From NCBI GenBank assembly GCA_964520425.1, contig CAZFMX010000002.1, forward strand, positions 49,251 to 113,250: DNA of 64,000 bases, written 5' to 3'. This document shows positions 1 through 8,508 of this stretch, one piece after another. The translations under genes were made by a program, and so were the position numbers. Numbering within the stretch: the first letter of the stretch is position 1; every line of letters starts with the position of its first letter. The notes beneath the pieces are model-generated. The model searched no databases and was not told the DNA's origin. It saw only the letters and a program-made list of their open reading frames with translations. Origin of the DNA: JAFGFY01 sp964520425 (GTDB taxonomy: Bacteria; Desulfobacterota; DSM-4660; Desulfatiglandales; HGW-15).

Positions 1-292
1 AGTTTTTTCTTGCCCCCTCTTGACATTTCCAATGGAATTATTAGCTTTTTCCAGTCTTAGACCTGAAGGCGGGAAGAGATCTATCCGCCACATAAAATTG
101 AATATATATACCTCCCTAAGGTAAATACCCCCGTAAATCCATGGCCTTCACAAGCCCCTGTTTTCGGGACATCATTTAGACTGACGGGGATAACCGTTTA
201 GCGGTGACAGTTTATTGAAGGAGTTGAAGATTTGTCTTTTTGTTTCAATAAAACCCACATTTTATTACTGACATCAGGAGGAGATATCGAAA

Positions 293-580
293 ATGAAGAT
301 CAAACCATTGCATGACCGAGTTATTGTATCCAGAATTGAGGAGCAAGAGACAACCAAAGGGGGTATCATTATCCCGGATACCGCAAAAGAAAAACCTGCC
401 GAGGGGAAGATCACGGCCGTGGGCGACGGCAAAACCCTTGAAAACGGCGAAAAGCAAGCTCTTGTAGTCAAAGTAGGTGATCGGGTCCTGTTCGGGAAGT
501 ATGCCGGAACCGAAATCACCATAGACGGAGAAGAACAGCTGATCATGAGAGAAGACGACATCATTGCTATCGTGGAATAA
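293..580 (+). CDS. groES: Co-chaperonin GroES
   Basis: This 95-residue protein is the heptameric lid of the GroEL folding chamber in the cytoplasm. It opens with the family signature KPLHDRVIV near residues 4-12, contains the mobile-loop region around residues 17-32 (EEQETTKGGI) and ends with the typical DDIIAIVE tail; length is normal for the family. The ATG is preceded by a strong AGGAGGAG site at about 276-284. groEL follows after 65 bases, so the two form the usual operon. No CIRCE inverted repeat (TTAGCACTC/GAGTGCTAA) is visible in the 292 bases upstream, so HrcA control is not supported here. Confidence 0.99.
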   Translation: MKIKPLHDRVIVSRIEEQETTKGGIIIPDTAKEKPAEGKITAVGDGKTLENGEKQALVVKVGDRVLFGKYAGTEITIDGEEQLIMREDDIIAIVE

Positions 581-645
581 GCTGCATGATGGCCCAATTA
601 AAACCCGATTACTATTAATACTACAATCTAAGGAGGAGATGGAAC

Positions 646-2298
646 ATGGCAAAAGAGATTAAATACGGCCAAAAGGCCAGGGAATCTATTGTTAATGGGA
701 TAGACACCCTTGCTAACGCGGTCAAGGTGACCCTGGGACCCAAAGGTCGGAATGTAGTTTTGGACAAGTCTTTTGGATCACCAAATATCACCAAGGACGG
801 CGTGACAGTGGCCAAAGAGATCGATTTGGATGACAAGTTTGAAAACATGGGCGCCCAGATGGTCAAAGAAGTCGCTTCTAAGACATCCGACGTGGCGGGC
901 GATGGCACCACCACGGCGACTGTTCTGGCACAATCCATCTACAAAGAGGGAGCAAAGCTGGTAGCCGCCGGCGTAAATCCCATGGCCATTAAACGAGGGA
1001 TCGAAAAGGCCGTGGAAGCCTGCATTAATGAATTGAAGAAGATTTCAAAGCCGACCAAGGATCAGGAAGAGATAGCCCAGGTCGGAACCATCTCTGCAAA
1101 CAATGATTCCACCATCGGTAATATCATCGCCGAAGCGATGAATAAGGTCGGCAAGGAAGGGGTCATTACAGTAGAGGAAGCCAAGAGCATGGAGACCACC
1201 CTTGAGATCGTCGAGGGAATGCAGTTTGATCGTGGTTATCTCTCACCCTATTTTGTGACGGATCCCGAGAAGATGGAGACGACCCTAAGCGAACCCTATA
1301 TTCTACTCAATGAGAAAAAAATCAGCACTATGAAAGACCTGGTTCCCATCCTTGAGCAAATCGCCAAAATGGGACGGCCGTTGCTGATCATCGCTGAAGA
1401 TGTGGACGGGGAGGCCCTGGCTACCCTGGTAGTCAACAAGCTGAGAGGGACTCTTCAGTGTTGTGCCGTCAAGGCTCCGGGTTTTGGCGATAGAAGAAAG
1501 GCCATGCTGGAGGATATCGCCATTCTGACCGGCGGTAAGGTCATTTCAGAGGATTTGGGACTGAAACTGGAAAACGTCAGTATCAATGATCTTGGTACGG
1601 CCAAGACCATCAACATAGATAAGGACAACACAACCATCATTGATGGAGCAGGCAAGCGAGCAGACCTGGAAGGACGGGTCAAACAGCTCAGGGTTCAGAT
1701 TGATGAGACCACCTCGGACTATGATCGTGAAAAGCTCCAGGAAAGGCTGGCCAAGTTGATCGGCGGCGTGGCGGTCATCAATGTCGGGGCAGCCACGGAA
1801 ACGGAGATGAAAGAGAAAAAGGCCCGAGTGGAAGACGCCCTTAATGCCACCCGAGCAGCAGTCGAAGAAGGGATCGTTCCTGGAGGGGGAGTTGCCTTGC
1901 TGAGAAGTCTGAAAGCCCTTGAAAAGATAGATCTTGAAGGAGAGGAGCAGACCGGTGTCAAGTTGGTTCTGAGGGCTTTGGAAGAACCCGCACGCCAGAT
2001 CGCAAATAATGCGGGTGCCGAGGGCTCTATTGTAGTGGAAAGGGTAAAAGCAGAAAAGGGCTCAATCGGCTATAACGCGGAGAAAGGGGAGTTTGAAGAT
2101 CTGATGAAGTCAGGGATTATAGATCCTACCAAGGTCGTAAGATTTGCCCTTCAAAATGCCTCGTCCGTTGCAGCGCTCCTCTTAACCACCGAAGCCATGA
2201 TTACCGAAAAACCAGAAGAGAAGGCTGACATGCCCGCCATGGGTGGCGGTGGTATGGGCGGTATGGGCGGTATGGGTGGTATGGGTGGTATGATGTAG
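646..2298 (+). CDS. groL: Chaperonin GroEL
   Basis: This 550-residue protein is the 60-kDa ATP-dependent folding chaperonin that works with GroES. It shows the N-terminal VTLGPKGRNV motif, the ATP-site motif GDGTTTATVLA near residue 86, and the conserved AAVEEGIVPGGG segment near residue 405. The C-terminus is the flexible Gly-Gly-Met repeat tail (five GGM-type repeats) that hangs into the cavity. The ATG is preceded by AGGAGGAG. It is co-transcribed with groES and followed 50 bases later by a rho-independent terminator. Nothing is truncated or unusual. Confidence 0.99.
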   Translation: MAKEIKYGQKARESIVNGIDTLANAVKVTLGPKGRNVVLDKSFGSPNITKDGVTVAKEIDLDDKFENMGAQMVKEVASKTSDVAGDGTTTATVLAQSIYKEGAKLVAAGVNPMAIKRGIEKAVEACINELKKISKPTKDQEEIAQVGTISANNDSTIGNIIAEAMNKVGKEGVITVEEAKSMETTLEIVEGMQFDRGYLSPYFVTDPEKMETTLSEPYILLNEKKISTMKDLVPILEQIAKMGRPLLIIAEDVDGEALATLVVNKLRGTLQCCAVKAPGFGDRRKAMLEDIAILTGGKVISEDLGLKLENVSINDLGTAKTINIDKDNTTIIDGAGKRADLEGRVKQLRVQIDETTSDYDREKLQERLAKLIGGVAVINVGAATETEMKEKKARVEDALNATRAAVEEGIVPGGGVALLRSLKALEKIDLEGEEQTGVKLVLRALEEPARQIANNAGAEGSIVVERVKAEKGSIGYNAEKGEFEDLMKSGIIDPTKVVRFALQNASSVAALLLTTEAMITEKPEEKADMPAMGGGGMGGMGGMGGMGGMM

Positions 2299-2350
2299 TA
2301 CCCTTGACGCATAGACCGCTGGACAAAATCCAAACCGTATTGTAAAATTA

Positions 2351-2391
2351 GATTGTATCTGGAAGGACACTTCCGGGTACAATCTTTTTTT
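2351..2391 (+). terminator. Rho-independent terminator of groES-groEL
   Basis: GATTGTA (2351-2357) and GGAAG (2361-2365) pair with CTTCC (2370-2374) and TACAATC (2378-2384) around a GACA loop, followed directly by a run of seven or more T. It lies 52 bases after the groEL stop and ends just before the ribosome binding site of the next gene. Confidence 0.85.
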
Positions 2392-2413
2392 GTTAAAAAA
2401 AGGAAGGAATTCT

Positions 2414-3385
2414 ATGAACGAGAATAATCTTCCGACCATATTGGTGACAGGAGCAGCCGGGTTCATTGGGTTCCATCTCAGCAGGGGACTTTTAGAAAAA
2501 GGATACCGGGTCATCGGTTTAGACAGCATGAATGAGTACTATGATGTCTCTCTGAAGAAATCCCGTCTTGAGATTCTAAAACCCTATCCGGATTTCGTAT
2601 TCTGTAAAGAAGACATTCAAAATCTGTCCGGGCTCAAGAAGATCTTTCAGACCCACACCATTGATAGGGTCTGCAATCTAGCCGCCCAGGCTGGTGTAAG
2701 ATATTCTCTGGAAGATCCGTTTTCTTATCAAAAAAGCAACCTGGAAGGATTTCTCAATCTTCTTGAAATGGCCCGTGAATACCAGGTTCAGAATTTTGTC
2801 TATGCCTCATCCTCCTCTGTCTATGGAAGCAACGAAAAGACCCCGTTTAGCGTGGAAGATCGGGTGGACACACCCGTTTCCCTGTATGCTGCCACTAAAA
2901 AAGCCAATGAATTGATGGCTCACGCCTACCATCATCTGTTTGGTTTCCCCTGTACGGGCCTAAGATTTTTTACCGTCTATGGACCGTGGGGCCGTCCGGA
3001 TATGGCCCTTTTTCTCTTTACGGACGCCATTGTGAACAACAGACCCATCGATGTCTACAATTACGGCCGGATGCGACGGGATTTCACTTATATAGATGAT
3101 ATTGTCGACGGCACCATAGCCGCTATTGAAAAGCCTCATGCCTATGAGGTCTTTAATCTGGGGAACTCCAATACTACCGAGCTTATGGAGTTTATTCGGG
3201 TCATTGAAGAGGAACTGGGGATGGAAGCAGAAAAGAATATGATGCCCCTCCAGCCAGGGGACGTGCCGGCCACATCAGCAGATATCCAGAAATCAAAGGA
3301 GATGCTGGGATTCAGTCCTAAGACATCTATTCGGGAGGGGGTTCACAATTTCTTGGTCTGGTACCGGGGATATTATAAAGTCTAA
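2414..3385 (+). CDS. NAD-dependent epimerase, UDP-glucuronate 4-epimerase-like
   Basis: This is a short-chain dehydrogenase/reductase of about 323 residues that probably interconverts UDP-sugars for surface polysaccharide. The Rossmann signature TGAAGFIGFHL is at the N-terminus, a Ser triplet (ASSSSVYG) and the YAATKK catalytic Tyr/Lys motif follow, and the NEYYD and RRDFTYIDDIV motifs are typical of the UDP-glucuronate 4-epimerase (CapI/GAE) branch. The ATG at 2414 is chosen because AGGAAGG sits seven bases upstream; a TTG further upstream lies inside the groEL terminator. Exact substrate is inferred. It stands alone between groEL and minus-strand genes. Confidence 0.88.
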   Translation: MNENNLPTILVTGAAGFIGFHLSRGLLEKGYRVIGLDSMNEYYDVSLKKSRLEILKPYPDFVFCKEDIQNLSGLKKIFQTHTIDRVCNLAAQAGVRYSLEDPFSYQKSNLEGFLNLLEMAREYQVQNFVYASSSSVYGSNEKTPFSVEDRVDTPVSLYAATKKANELMAHAYHHLFGFPCTGLRFFTVYGPWGRPDMALFLFTDAIVNNRPIDVYNYGRMRRDFTYIDDIVDGTIAAIEKPHAYEVFNLGNSNTTELMEFIRVIEEELGMEAEKNMMPLQPGDVPATSADIQKSKEMLGFSPKTSIREGVHNFLVWYRGYYKV

Positions 3386-3460
3386 TCCGCGTTCGAGGTT
3401 TAGTCTTCTCTGTTCACAAGATTCGAAGTTTCCCGCCGATAATCATGTAGGATTTAGAGG

Positions 3461-3652
3461 CTAGTTGAAAAGCAAAGTCTTTAACTGTTTGAGATCCTTC
3501 CTCAACACAACAGCACAAGTGAATATGACCATGGCAACAGTCCAGATCCCGATGGCTGCCCAATTGTGAAAAACATCCCAGACAGCACCGGCCCCCACAA
3601 AGCCAGGGATAATCATCACAATGGCCTTACCGAGCATCCGCGGAATATCCAT
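3461..3652 (-). CDS. Small two-helix membrane protein, unknown function
   Basis: This 63-residue protein is not recognised as a named family. It has two hydrophobic segments (about residues 8-27 and 31-50, the second including AIGIWTVAMVIFTC) and a basic C-terminal tail (RKDLKQLK), so it is probably an inner-membrane hairpin with its tail in the cytoplasm. The start is well supported by AGGAGGG eight bases upstream of the ATG. It lies between the epimerase gene and a radical SAM gene, with no obvious functional link to either. The clear ribosome binding site makes it more than a chance reading frame. Confidence 0.65.
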   Translation of the reverse strand: MDIPRMLGKAIVMIIPGFVGAGAVWDVFHNWAAIGIWTVAMVIFTCAVVLRKDLKQLKTLLFN

Positions 3653-3739
3653 ATCTTCCCTCCTGAAGTAACAACTTTCACTTTGATCCGCTATTTATCA
3701 TAAACCGAGGAGAATGGCTAGGGAAAACGAGATCCCGTC

Positions 3740-4681
3740 TTATCTTCCGCTTTTCATATCTTCTGCCGCTTTCCGGAAAAGCCTCCCCTGCCATGTATCT
3801 CTCTCTTCCAGCCGCCTTCTGATACGCTCCAGAGTATCAGATTTATGTTTGGTCCATAAAGGGGCTATCAGTTCCTCCGCTGCAGGATCTCCTGTGAGTC
3901 TTTGGATCACCATCTCTGAAGGCAGACATTCCAGAACATCCACCACCAGGTCCACATAGGTCTCTTTTTCCAGACACTGATATTCCCCCTTTTTATACAG
4001 CGACGCCAAAGGTGTATCCTTCACAATGTAAAGGAGGTGGATTTTGACACCGTCTGTTGGCAACCTTCCGAGGAACCGTGCGGTTTGAAGCATCATATCC
4101 CGAGTCTCTCCCGGAAGGCCCAAAATAATATGGGCGCAGACATTCAACCCGTACTCTTTTGCCATGTGCACACTCTTCTCAAAACAGGCCACATCATGTC
4201 CCCTGTTGATCCTAGTAAGGGTGACATCATGGGCCGATTGAAGCCCATATTCGATCCACACCATGTGGTCCTTTTGATACGACCCTAGGAGTTGCAAGAC
4301 CTCCTTAGTAACGCAATCGGGCCTTGTAGCCACGGATAGCCCCACCATGTCGGGATGCTCCAGGGCTTGATCGTACAATTCCTTTAGTTGCGAAAAGGGT
4401 GCATAGGTATTGGTGAAAGACTGGAAATAGGGCATGAACTTCCTGGCTCCGTAACGGCTGCCCAGGTATTCCCGACCTCTATCAATCTGCTCAATAATTG
4501 AAAGGCTATGATTGATCATAGCCCCGGTGCCTGAACCTCGGGAGTCACAGTAAATGCAGCCTTTGTCGGAAATGGTCCCATCCCGATTCGGGCACGAAAA
4601 ACCTGCGTCCAGGGGGATTTTCTGAACCCGCTCTCCGAATATTTCTCTTAGATAATTATTAATATCGCGATATCTTTTCAC
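3740..4681 (-). CDS. Radical SAM protein, YhcC / TIGR01212 family
   Basis: About 313 residues of a radical S-adenosylmethionine enzyme related to the Elp3/MiaB fold. The cluster ligands are a Cys in FSCPNRDG and the CIYC pair eleven residues later, followed by a glycine-rich segment; this spaced Cys pattern is the TIGR01212 (E. coli YhcC) hallmark rather than the usual CxxxCxxC. The HIILGLPGET motif further on is typical of the SAM-binding barrel. Substrate is not established for the family. The longest frame begins at a GTG at 4687 only two bases after AGGAG; the in-frame GTG at 4681 has proper spacing and is preferred. Confidence 0.9.
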   Translation of the reverse strand: MKRYRDINNYLREIFGERVQKIPLDAGFSCPNRDGTISDKGCIYCDSRGSGTGAMINHSLSIIEQIDRGREYLGSRYGARKFMPYFQSFTNTYAPFSQLKELYDQALEHPDMVGLSVATRPDCVTKEVLQLLGSYQKDHMVWIEYGLQSAHDVTLTRINRGHDVACFEKSVHMAKEYGLNVCAHIILGLPGETRDMMLQTARFLGRLPTDGVKIHLLYIVKDTPLASLYKKGEYQCLEKETYVDLVVDVLECLPSEMVIQRLTGDPAAEELIAPLWTKHKSDTLERIRRRLEERDTWQGRLFRKAAEDMKSGR

Positions 4682-4687
4682 ATCCAC

Positions 4688-5116
4688 AGCTCCTAATAGA
4701 CAGAAACATACACAGATGTTGTTTTAAGAGTAATAGTTTAGCTTCTTGAAAAAATGTGTAGCTAAATGGGGGTTCGGGGATCTCTTGAATGGAGCGAACT
4801 TGATTCAGTGGACCTTGATCCGCAGGCATCCAGAGCTTGGCGGGCGGATGACTATAGCCAAAATGTGCTGGAAGTACAGACGTTCGCACTGCCAAAAAAC
4901 AACCCGCCGCCCGCCTAGGCGGCAACGGATAATGCACTGCTTATCAGCACTTTCGCTCCTGGAAAGAGATTACCGAGCCCCCATTCAACCAGGCCTCTAA
5001 AAATCCAAGCCGATAACTAAGATTAAGAATAGGGGCAAGCTTTCTCAAAGTCAAATGCTGTGAATAGGTCGTTCTGGAATATGCAGCCTCTAATAGAAGA
5101 GACTGTGGGTTTGAAA
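4688..5116. other. Intergenic stretch without a recognisable gene
   Basis: This stretch separates the radical SAM gene from the pyrophosphatase terminator. Overlapping short frames on both strands lack ribosome binding sites and family resemblance. The only structure seen is an inverted pair GGCGGGCGG (about 4840-4850) and CCGCCCGCC (about 4909-4918) that could form a long stem-loop. Confidence 0.5.
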
Positions 5117-5160
5117 TACAAAAAAGGGGGTGTTACACTAAATTGTGTAACACCCCCTTC
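5117..5160 (-). terminator. Rho-independent terminator of hppA
   Basis: AAGGGGGTGTTACAC (5124-5138) is perfectly complementary to GTGTAACACCCCCTT (5145-5159) around a six-base loop, and on the minus strand the stem is followed by six T. It lies about 25 bases after the hppA stop codon. Confidence 0.92.
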
Positions 5161-5183
5161 GTATCGAAACGAGTTGGTTTCTA

Positions 5184-7394
5184 TTAGAAGTGGATGGCGT
5201 AGAGCACCGGCGCGATGATCATGGCCACTATACTGATCAATTTGATCAGGATGTTGAGCGACGGTCCGGATGTGTCCTTAAAAGGATCGCCTACGGTATC
5301 GCCGGTCACAGTCGCCTTGTGCATCTCATCATACTCATCACCCCACTTTTCATGGCCTTCATCCTTGACCTGCTTCTTGGAATTGTCCCAGGCGCCTCCT
5401 GCGTTGGCCTGAAAGACGGCCAGGCAGACGCCGGAGATGGTTACACCGATGAGCAAGCCGCCGAGCATGTCGGGATTGATGATGCCAACGATGACCGGCG
5501 TCAAGACGGCGATCAGTCCCGGGGCCACCATCTTCCTGACCGCGGCCTGAGTGGAGATATCCACACACTGGGTGTACTCGGCCTTCCCGTCAGCGGCCGT
5601 AATGATCTTGGCCTCTTCGTCGGTGGGGTTTCTTTCTTCGCTCTCCGCTCTTTGAGCAGCCTCAAGAGCCGGTCGAAGCTCGGGGATGTCACGAAACTGA
5701 CGACGCACCTCCTGAATCATATCGCTCGCTGCCTTACCCACGGCCACCATGGCCATGGCTGAGAAACGGAAGGGAAGCATGCACCCGAGAAGCAGACCCA
5801 CCAGGACAATGGGATTGGATGCATCGAGATCGACCTTGCCGCCCATCTTCGTCAGATAGGCGCTGGTCATAGCCAGGGCTGTGAGGGCCGCCGAACCAAT
5901 GGCAAACCCCTTACCAATGGCCGCGGTGGTGTTGCCCACGGCATCGAGTCTGTCGGTGCGAGCTCGGACTTCCCTGCCTAACTGGGACATCTCGGCAATA
6001 CCACCGGCATTGTCAGCCACCGGGCCATAGGCATCTACGGCAAGCTGGATACCCGTTGTACAGAGCATACCCACGGCCGAGAGGGCCACGCCGTATAGCC
6101 CTGCCATGGAGTAGGCGATCAGGATGGCTCCGCATATCAGGAAGACTGGAATGGTCGTGGAGTTCATGCCCACGGCGATCCCTTGAATGATCGTGGTGGC
6201 CGGACCCGTCTTGGAGGCCTCCACAATGGTCCCTACAGGTCTCTTCTCCGTGGCTGTATAGTATTCCGTGACAAAGCCGATACACATGCCTGCAACAAGA
6301 CCGGCAACAATGGCGATAAAGATTCCCCACCATTGATAGGTGACCGCCTTGCCGGAAATGACACCGGTCACGGTGATTGCGTCGCTGGGAAGGAGCCATT
6401 GAATAGCGAAAAAAGTAAAGATGACCATGAGAATCCCTGCAATGGTGGTCCCCATATTGAGGGCTGTCTGCGGATTACCGCCTTCCCCGGTCCTGACAAA
6501 GAAGGTGCCGATGATGGAGGCGACGATGCCGACCACGGCGATGGCCAGGGGCAGATAGACGCCGTTCATTCCGTTTCCGCCCGCACTCGCGATCCCGGTA
6601 AACCAGACGGCCCCGAGGATCATGGAGGAGACGATGGCCCCGATATAGGACTCAAAAAGGTCCGCACCCATGCCGGCCACGTCACCTACGTTATCCCCCA
6701 CATTGTCGGCAATGGTCGCTGGGTTCAAGGGGTGATCCTCAGGAATACCGGCTTCAACCTTACCCACGAGGTCCGCACCGACATCAGCGGCCTTGGTGTA
6801 GATACCGCCACCCACACGGGCAAAGAGTGCGATGGAAGACGCACCCAGAGAGAAGCCGGCAAGGATATTGAGAACAAGTGTCATCACTGTTGTGTCCGTA
6901 ACCGATTCAGGATACATTACCGTGTAGACAATGAACAAAACGCTGAGGCCCAATAGGCCAAGTCCCACCACACAGAGTCCCATCACCGCGCCACCGGAAA
7001 AGGCCACCTGGAGAGCCGGGTTCAGGCCGTCCCGAGCTGCGGCCGTGGTGCGGACGTTGGCCTTAGTAGCCACCTTCATACCGATCCAGCCAGCGCTTCC
7101 TGAGCAGAGGGCGCCCAGAACAAAAGACAGCGCAATGAATGCATTGGAATCTTCCAAGCCCGCATTACTTACTCCCAGTAGAATCGCCACACAGACCACG
7201 AAAATCCCGAGATACTTGTACTCTGTTTTCAGGAACGCCAGGGCCCCATCGGAAACCCATCCTGCGATCTTCTGCATCTTGTCATTGCCAGGATCCTGCT
7301 TCCCCACCCAACTCGCCTTTATGAATGCGTAAACCAGGGCAGCCAGTGCTGCGATCGGCGGGACAAAATAGAAAAGTCCATTTTCTCCGAACAT
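5184..7394 (-). CDS. hppA: Membrane-bound cation-pumping pyrophosphatase
   Basis: This 736-residue integral membrane protein with about 16 helices couples hydrolysis of pyrophosphate to pumping of H+ (or Na+) out of the cytoplasm. The substrate-site motifs are present: GGGIYTKAADVGADLVGK near residue 195, DNVGDNVGD near 230, and an acidic second site toward the C-terminus. The segment GNTTAAIGKG near residue 485 has Ala where K+-independent enzymes carry Lys (GNTTKA), which by family knowledge indicates the K+-dependent type; H+ and Na+ pumps cannot be told apart by eye. AGGAGGT precedes the ATG. It is a single gene with its own terminator. Confidence 0.98.
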   Translation of the reverse strand: MFGENGLFYFVPPIAALAALVYAFIKASWVGKQDPGNDKMQKIAGWVSDGALAFLKTEYKYLGIFVVCVAILLGVSNAGLEDSNAFIALSFVLGALCSGSAGWIGMKVATKANVRTTAAARDGLNPALQVAFSGGAVMGLCVVGLGLLGLSVLFIVYTVMYPESVTDTTVMTLVLNILAGFSLGASSIALFARVGGGIYTKAADVGADLVGKVEAGIPEDHPLNPATIADNVGDNVGDVAGMGADLFESYIGAIVSSMILGAVWFTGIASAGGNGMNGVYLPLAIAVVGIVASIIGTFFVRTGEGGNPQTALNMGTTIAGILMVIFTFFAIQWLLPSDAITVTGVISGKAVTYQWWGIFIAIVAGLVAGMCIGFVTEYYTATEKRPVGTIVEASKTGPATTIIQGIAVGMNSTTIPVFLICGAILIAYSMAGLYGVALSAVGMLCTTGIQLAVDAYGPVADNAGGIAEMSQLGREVRARTDRLDAVGNTTAAIGKGFAIGSAALTALAMTSAYLTKMGGKVDLDASNPIVLVGLLLGCMLPFRFSAMAMVAVGKAASDMIQEVRRQFRDIPELRPALEAAQRAESEERNPTDEEAKIITAADGKAEYTQCVDISTQAAVRKMVAPGLIAVLTPVIVGIINPDMLGGLLIGVTISGVCLAVFQANAGGAWDNSKKQVKDEGHEKWGDEYDEMHKATVTGDTVGDPFKDTSGPSLNILIKLISIVAMIIAPVLYAIHF

Positions 7395-7538
7395 AGAATT
7401 ACCTCCTTTAGTTTAATGTCCTTCTCCCCTCCCTTTGTTGATGAAAAGAGTTGAGGAAACGATACGTTACAGTGGAAGCCAGTCTACGAATAGTACTCAA
7501 TCATCGATAGCAATCCACATTTATCCAAAAAATGGGAT

Positions 7539-7567
7539 ATCATCCTACGGAAGGGATTTCTTGTCAA
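7539..7567 (-). promoter_or_regulatory. Candidate sigma-70 promoter for hppA
   Basis: On the minus strand TTGACA (7562-7567) is followed after 17 bases by GATGAT (7539-7544), a perfect -35 with a four-of-six -10. It would give a leader of about 135 bases before the hppA ATG. The call rests only on pattern and spacing. Confidence 0.35.
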
Positions 7568-7639
7568 GTCAAATTGTGAAATAATGTACAATCCAAATAT
7601 ATTATCAATGAATTCGCTAAAAAAGAGGAGAAACATCGA

Positions 7640-8490
7640 GATGTTTTCGGGATAAGCACACCCTTGTTTTTATTTATTTTAGTTATATTCAAATAAACTA
7701 ACTATGATGAGGTGAAGTCCCACCAACAGGAGTTAGTGACACCTCCAAATTCTTCGTCGGGTGAAACCCGCCGAAGCTCATCCACCTTCGCTCCAAAATA
7801 AGCTATAGCGCATTACCTGTAACGCATTCATCACCACACGGGAATGTGGGGGGCCTTCAGCGCAGGCGGGTAACTCTATAGACTCCATTTATCGGGAAAA
7901 ACTTGATTCTGGAGTAAGAGATAGGAGGGTATTTGATTCACCGGATACTCCCTAGTCGCTACTGTGGGGTTAGCACATTTCCTTAGGACTACTGGATGTC
8001 ATATTCAATAACGTATAATAATGATTTTCTCCATTTAGCGTCTACCACACAACTCAATTCCCCGAAGGAGGCTTGGTTTGGATTTGATGTTGTAGTCTCC
8101 ACTTTGTCCAGAGTATAGACTGCCTTAACCAAACCTAATACTAGGTCTCGGAAATAAACTCATATTGGAGGACTTCCTTTTATATACATTTTTATAATTA
8201 CTTTCAATGAGTTATATTCTAAACTCACTTCTAAAGATTTTTTTTACTTATAGACCTAAAAAATGAAAAAATGTCATTTTTAGTTGACAAGATGCGTAAT
8301 GTTAGTTTATGTTAAATATGATGCATTAAGAACTTAATGTTAGAAAAGTCAATCTTTTCGATTTTATGGGATGAGTCTCTTTTAAATAGACAGCATATGC
8401 GGATTTGACTCAAAAATATTGTATAAAATCATAGCAACAGGAGGAATAACTGGCTAACAACCTGACTCCTTTTGTCACAGAGACTCCGAC
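7640..8490. other. Long structured non-coding region before the chemotaxis cluster
   Basis: About 850 bases with no credible gene on either strand. Several pairings suggest RNA structure: CTAACT near 7697 with GAGTTAG near 7730; a hairpin CTTCG-T-CGGG / CCCG-C-CGAAG closed by a GAAA-type loop near 7755-7780; and GGTTTGG near 8075 with CCAAACC near 8130. It could be a decayed retroelement or group II intron fragment, but no domain V or reverse transcriptase is visible. A GGAGGA site near 8440 is followed by a short frame without an ATG. Confidence 0.4.
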
Positions 8491-8508
8491 AAAGAAAGGA
8501 TGCAAAAT

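Noticed and set aside
1..292. CIRCE or heat-shock promoter for groES
   Set aside because: No TTAGCACTC-type repeat; a TTGACA at 20-25 has no good -10, and a TTCC-AAT-GGAA palindrome is too short to interpret.
4746..5000. Overlapping short frames on both strands upstream of hppA's terminator
   Set aside because: No ribosome binding sites, no recognisable domains, biased only by the GC-rich inverted pair.
6183..6956. 257-codon plus-strand frame
   Set aside because: It is antisense to hppA and has no independent features.
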